A DNA stretch of 10,727 bases from NCBI GenBank assembly GCA_017472115.1, contig JAFUQW010000031.1, positions 1 through 10,727 on the forward strand. Direction: 5' to 3'. The notes under the pieces were generated by a model, which saw nothing but the letters and a program-made list of their open reading frames with translations, searched no databases and was not told where the DNA came from. Below are positions 7,877 through 10,727 of the stretch, one piece after another (position 1 is the stretch's first letter; each line of letters starts with the position of its first letter). The stretch comes from Bacteroidales bacterium (lineage in GTDB: Bacteria; Bacteroidota; Bacteroidia; Bacteroidales; UBA932). The position numbers and the translations under genes are program-made.

Positions 7877-10465
7877 ATGAGGAAACTGTCAGTTGTAATT
7901 TCCGTTCTGCTTCTGTCAGCAGGATGTATGCAGACCATAGAGGATGATATCCCTGAGTTGGTGGAGCCTGTTCAGGCCATCGTGCCGGGAGAAGCCATCG
8001 TGCTCTTCTCGGAGGGGATGATGGAACTTGTCGAGCCTGATCTGGCCGCAGGGAATATAGTCACAAAATCTTCGGAACTGAATGACATCCGGACTTATCT
8101 CGGCATCACTTCCATGAAGAGAATCTTTCCTCATGCCGGCCGTTTCGAGGCCAGGACAAGGGCAGAGGGCCTTCACAGATGGTATAGGGTTTCATACGAC
8201 CCGTCCATGCCTGTGACCAAGGCTTCAGAAGGACTTGCTTCCATCGACGGAATCGAGATTGTCGAGCCGGTAAGGAATGTCTGCAATACAGCGGTTTTCA
8301 ATGATCCTAAGCTTCCTCAGCAGTGGCATTATTTCAACGACGGGTCGCTTGACAAGAGTCATGCTGCAGGTGCGGATGTCAATGTGGCTTCCGTATGGGA
8401 AAGTTATACTACAGGAAATCCGGATGTAATCGTCGCTGTCGTTGACGGAGGTATTGACACCGAGCATGAGGATCTCGCTGCAAATTATGCCGGCGGCTTC
8501 AATTTCGTACGCGGTACGAAGAAGATCGTAGCCCATGACCACGGTACACATGTGGCAGGTACGGTAGCGGCGGTAAACAACAACGGAAAGGGCGTTTCGG
8601 GACTTGCAGGAGGCGACGCTGCTGCCAGGCAGGCGGGTGTGAAGCTTCTTTCATGCCAGATATTCGAGCATAATCCTGATGATCCTCACAAGGACTTCAG
8701 TGCTGACGGAGCCGATGCCATCAAATGGGGTGCCGATAATGGTGCTGTAATCTCACAGAACAGCTGGGGCTATGTCTATGAGACAGCCGAGGAACAGGCG
8801 GCAGCCAAGATACCTTCCCACCTGAAGGCTGCAATCGATTATTTCATCAAATATGCAGGCTTTGATGAAAACGGTGTTCAGACCGGTCCTATGGCGGGCG
8901 GAGTCGTGGTGTTTGCAGCCGGCAATGATTCACGCGAGCACGATCCTGTGGGAAAGTACGATCCTGTGATTGCGGTCGGGTCCATCGGTCCGGACTTCAA
9001 GCGTGCCGACTACTCCAATTACGGAGACTGGGTTGACATTGCTGCTCCGGGCGGTTCCGTACATTATCCGCAGGGTGAGGTATTGAGCACATTGCCGGGC
9101 AATCGTTACGGATATATGCAGGGAACTTCGATGGCATGTCCTCACGTCAGCGGCGTGGCTGCCTTGGTGGTTTCTCATTTCGCCGGACAGGGATTCACCA
9201 ACACAACGTTGAAGGACAAGCTTCTCAAGGGTGCGAATGCAGGAGTGATGTCCAAGAACGCAAAGATAGGCCCTCTTGTCGATGCATTCGGCGCCATGAC
9301 ATATGGTGGAAAAACCGCTCCTGAGCCTGTGTCGTCCGTCGAGGTCAGGGCTGTCTCGAACAGCATTCATATGACCTTCAAGGTCCCATCCGACAAGGAT
9401 GACAAGAAAGCGTACGGATTCGTCCTGATGGCTTCAAAAGACAAGTCTCTCCTTCTTTCTCCTGACATGAATGCCTTGCCTGAAGGAGTGGCTTCGGCAA
9501 CATTGATGACCGGTGAGCTGAAGGCGGGAGAAAGCATAACGGGTGTGGTAGAAGGTCTGGAATTCATGCAGGAATATCATATGGCGGTTGCGGCATTTGA
9601 CTATAACAGAAACTGGTCCGAGGTTTCTTCAGTCTATACGGTCACTACCGAGAAGAACAATCCTCCGGTGGTTACTACAGATTATGATGGCGATTACAAA
9701 GTGAAGTCTCACGAAACACTTAAGGTCGTATATTCCGTTTCGGATCCTGACGGGCATGCAGTCGAGGTCGTTTTCGACGGTGGATCCGATGCCGCGTCAT
9801 GGCAGCGGAATCCGGACGGCACATGTCAGATGACTGTTACCGGAAATGCCGATGATCCGGGTGTTTACAAGGCTGTGATCACCGTTGCGGACGCTTATGG
9901 CGAAAAGGTTTCATATGAGGTGAATTACGAGATTCTTGAAAACCATGCACCTGTAATCATAAAGGATATCGAGGACAAGATGTTTGCTGCTGCCGGTCAG
10001 AAGCTTACATTGGACATGAACGAGTTTCTCAGCGATCCTGACGGCGAGGCGCTCAAATTCAATATCTCCATTTCGGACCAGACGGTTCTTCATATCAATC
10101 CTGCCGAGAATATTCTTCATGCGACAACCCTCGGTTACGGACTTACGGAAGTTACCATAGTGGCGTCAGATTCAAGAGGACTTTCATGCACACTTGTGTT
10201 CAAGGTCCTTGTCAAGGATCCTTCAGATCCTCTGCAGGTCTATCCTAATCCTGTGGTTGACTGGCTGAACATAAGCACTTTGGATGCGGCGGAGACTTCT
10301 GTGAAGATAACCTCTTCGACAGGAAAGACCATCTATGACGTGACGGACGAGGTCAGCGCTTTCGAACCGGCCCGCATCGATATGAGCGGATTTGCGCCGG
10401 GCCGATATCGGCTTACAGTAATTTTCGACGGAGCGGAGTATGTACGTACAATAGTAAAACTGTAA
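7877..10465 (+). CDS. Subtilisin-family (S8) serine protease with lipobox, Fn3/Ig-like domains and T9SS-type C-terminal domain
   Basis: This is an 862-aa secreted endopeptidase. The signal peptide ends LLSAGC (Cys17, lipoprotein-like). Residues about 38-135 look like an inhibitory propeptide, ending just before the FNDPKLPQQWHY junction typical of S8 enzymes. The catalytic set is complete: Asp190 in VAVVDGGID, His222 in DHGTHVAGT, Asn350 in VVVFAAGND and Ser418 in GTSMACPHVSG. An Fn3-like domain (about 482-592) follows, then two cadherin-like Ig segments (about 594-688 and 690-780), each with a SDPDG motif that may bind calcium. Residues 786-862 match the type A T9SS sorting domain: VYPNPVVDWLNIS, a central SSTGKTIYDV, then GFAPGRYRLTVIFDG and a basic KL end. 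The next gene, PorV/PorQ-like, starts 4 nt later. Having both a lipobox and a T9SS-like domain is odd, since lipidated and T9SS-delivered cargo normally follow different routes. Confidence 0.95.
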   Translation: MRKLSVVISVLLLSAGCMQTIEDDIPELVEPVQAIVPGEAIVLFSEGMMELVEPDLAAGNIVTKSSELNDIRTYLGITSMKRIFPHAGRFEARTRAEGLHRWYRVSYDPSMPVTKASEGLASIDGIEIVEPVRNVCNTAVFNDPKLPQQWHYFNDGSLDKSHAAGADVNVASVWESYTTGNPDVIVAVVDGGIDTEHEDLAANYAGGFNFVRGTKKIVAHDHGTHVAGTVAAVNNNGKGVSGLAGGDAAARQAGVKLLSCQIFEHNPDDPHKDFSADGADAIKWGADNGAVISQNSWGYVYETAEEQAAAKIPSHLKAAIDYFIKYAGFDENGVQTGPMAGGVVVFAAGNDSREHDPVGKYDPVIAVGSIGPDFKRADYSNYGDWVDIAAPGGSVHYPQGEVLSTLPGNRYGYMQGTSMACPHVSGVAALVVSHFAGQGFTNTTLKDKLLKGANAGVMSKNAKIGPLVDAFGAMTYGGKTAPEPVSSVEVRAVSNSIHMTFKVPSDKDDKKAYGFVLMASKDKSLLLSPDMNALPEGVASATLMTGELKAGESITGVVEGLEFMQEYHMAVAAFDYNRNWSEVSSVYTVTTEKNNPPVVTTDYDGDYKVKSHETLKVVYSVSDPDGHAVEVVFDGGSDAASWQRNPDGTCQMTVTGNADDPGVYKAVITVADAYGEKVSYEVNYEILENHAPVIIKDIEDKMFAAAGQKLTLDMNEFLSDPDGEALKFNISISDQTVLHINPAENILHATTLGYGLTEVTIVASDSRGLSCTLVFKVLVKDPSDPLQVYPNPVVDWLNISTLDAAETSVKITSSTGKTIYDVTDEVSAFEPARIDMSGFAPGRYRLTVIFDGAEYVRTIVKL

Positions 10466-10469
10466 TCAC

Positions 10470-10727
10470 ATGAAAAAGACAATATACATATTGACCCTTC
10501 TGCTTGTCTCAATGACTGCCGGTGCTCAGGCTCTTCCTTTCACGGCAGTTGATTACGACCCTGTGTCGATGGCGATGGGCGGTACCGGCCTGACAGACAC
10601 ATCATCTCCTGCCTATGCCGTGTATGGCAATCCTGCCGCAGCTGTCTTTTCCGGCAGGAAGCTCGAGGTGGCCGCAGGATATGCGATGTGGCAGCCTTCG
10701 TCCATGAAGTCCGATGTCGTCAGCGCC
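10470..10727 (+). CDS. PorV/PorQ-like outer-membrane protein, truncated by the window end
   Basis: The reading frame stays open for 86 codons from the ATG at 10470 and runs off the right edge. It starts 4 nt after the protease stop. A signal peptide with likely cleavage AGA|QA near residue 19 is followed by FTAVDYDPVSMAMGGTG and YAVYGNPAA, matching the N-terminal pattern of the PorV/PorQ family, which are FadL-like 14-strand barrels. PorV shuttles T9SS cargo to the attachment complex in Porphyromonas gingivalis, so its place behind a protease with a T9SS-type domain fits a dedicated partner. Only the N-terminus is visible. Other barrels of the FadL superfamily share the MGGTG/NPA pattern, so the family call is moderate and a PorV-type function is inferred. 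Confidence 0.8.
   Translation, partial: MKKTIYILTLLLVSMTAGAQALPFTAVDYDPVSMAMGGTGLTDTSSPAYAVYGNPAAAVFSGRKLEVAAGYAMWQPSSMKSDVVSA

Noticed and set aside
8930..9370. Open frame of 146 codons on the - strand inside the protease gene
   Set aside because: It is antisense to the catalytic Ser region of the S8 domain, with no recognisable motif; a codon-bias shadow.

Overview
The window looks like chromosomal DNA of a Bacteroidales (Bacteroidota) bacterium. The evidence is a SusC/SusD outer-membrane uptake pair, lipoproteins with Bacteroidota-type lipoboxes, a promoter with the TAnnTTTG -7 box of this phylum, AT-rich unstructured sequence before most start codons, and a type IX secretion (T9SS) style C-terminal sorting domain followed by a PorV/PorQ-like gene. 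Genus cannot be fixed by eye. All recognisable genes lie on the + strand.

Region 1 (1-191) is an AT-rich control region. It holds a dyad at 35-56, a good Bacteroidota promoter (69-100) and a leader of about 85 nt with two small dyads. Region 2 (198-7124) is a tight four-gene unit with gaps of 7 to 17 nt: a SusC-family TonB-dependent transporter, a SusD-family lipoprotein, a Calx-beta lipoprotein behind a very strong Shine-Dalgarno sequence, and a multidomain Fn3/Ig-like lipoprotein. The last two sit where susE/susF-type accessory proteins usually sit and appear to share one C-terminal domain. Region 3 (7125-7192) carries a long GC-rich hairpin between the two gene groups.

Region 4 (7193-10727) holds three tightly packed genes: a small secreted protein of unknown function, a subtilisin-family (S8) serine protease with both a lipobox and a T9SS-like C-terminal domain, and the first 86 codons of a PorV/PorQ-like outer-membrane protein that runs off the window.

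Taken together, the window encodes surface binding and uptake proteins (SusCD plus two lipoproteins) next to a secreted protease and a likely export or anchoring partner. No glycoside hydrolase, polysaccharide lyase, sulfatase or regulator is visible. A protein- or peptide-directed uptake locus is therefore a reasonable inference, but the hairpin and a shift in codon choice leave open that the two groups are separate transcription units. I saw no RNA genes, CRISPR arrays, insertion sequences or phage genes.
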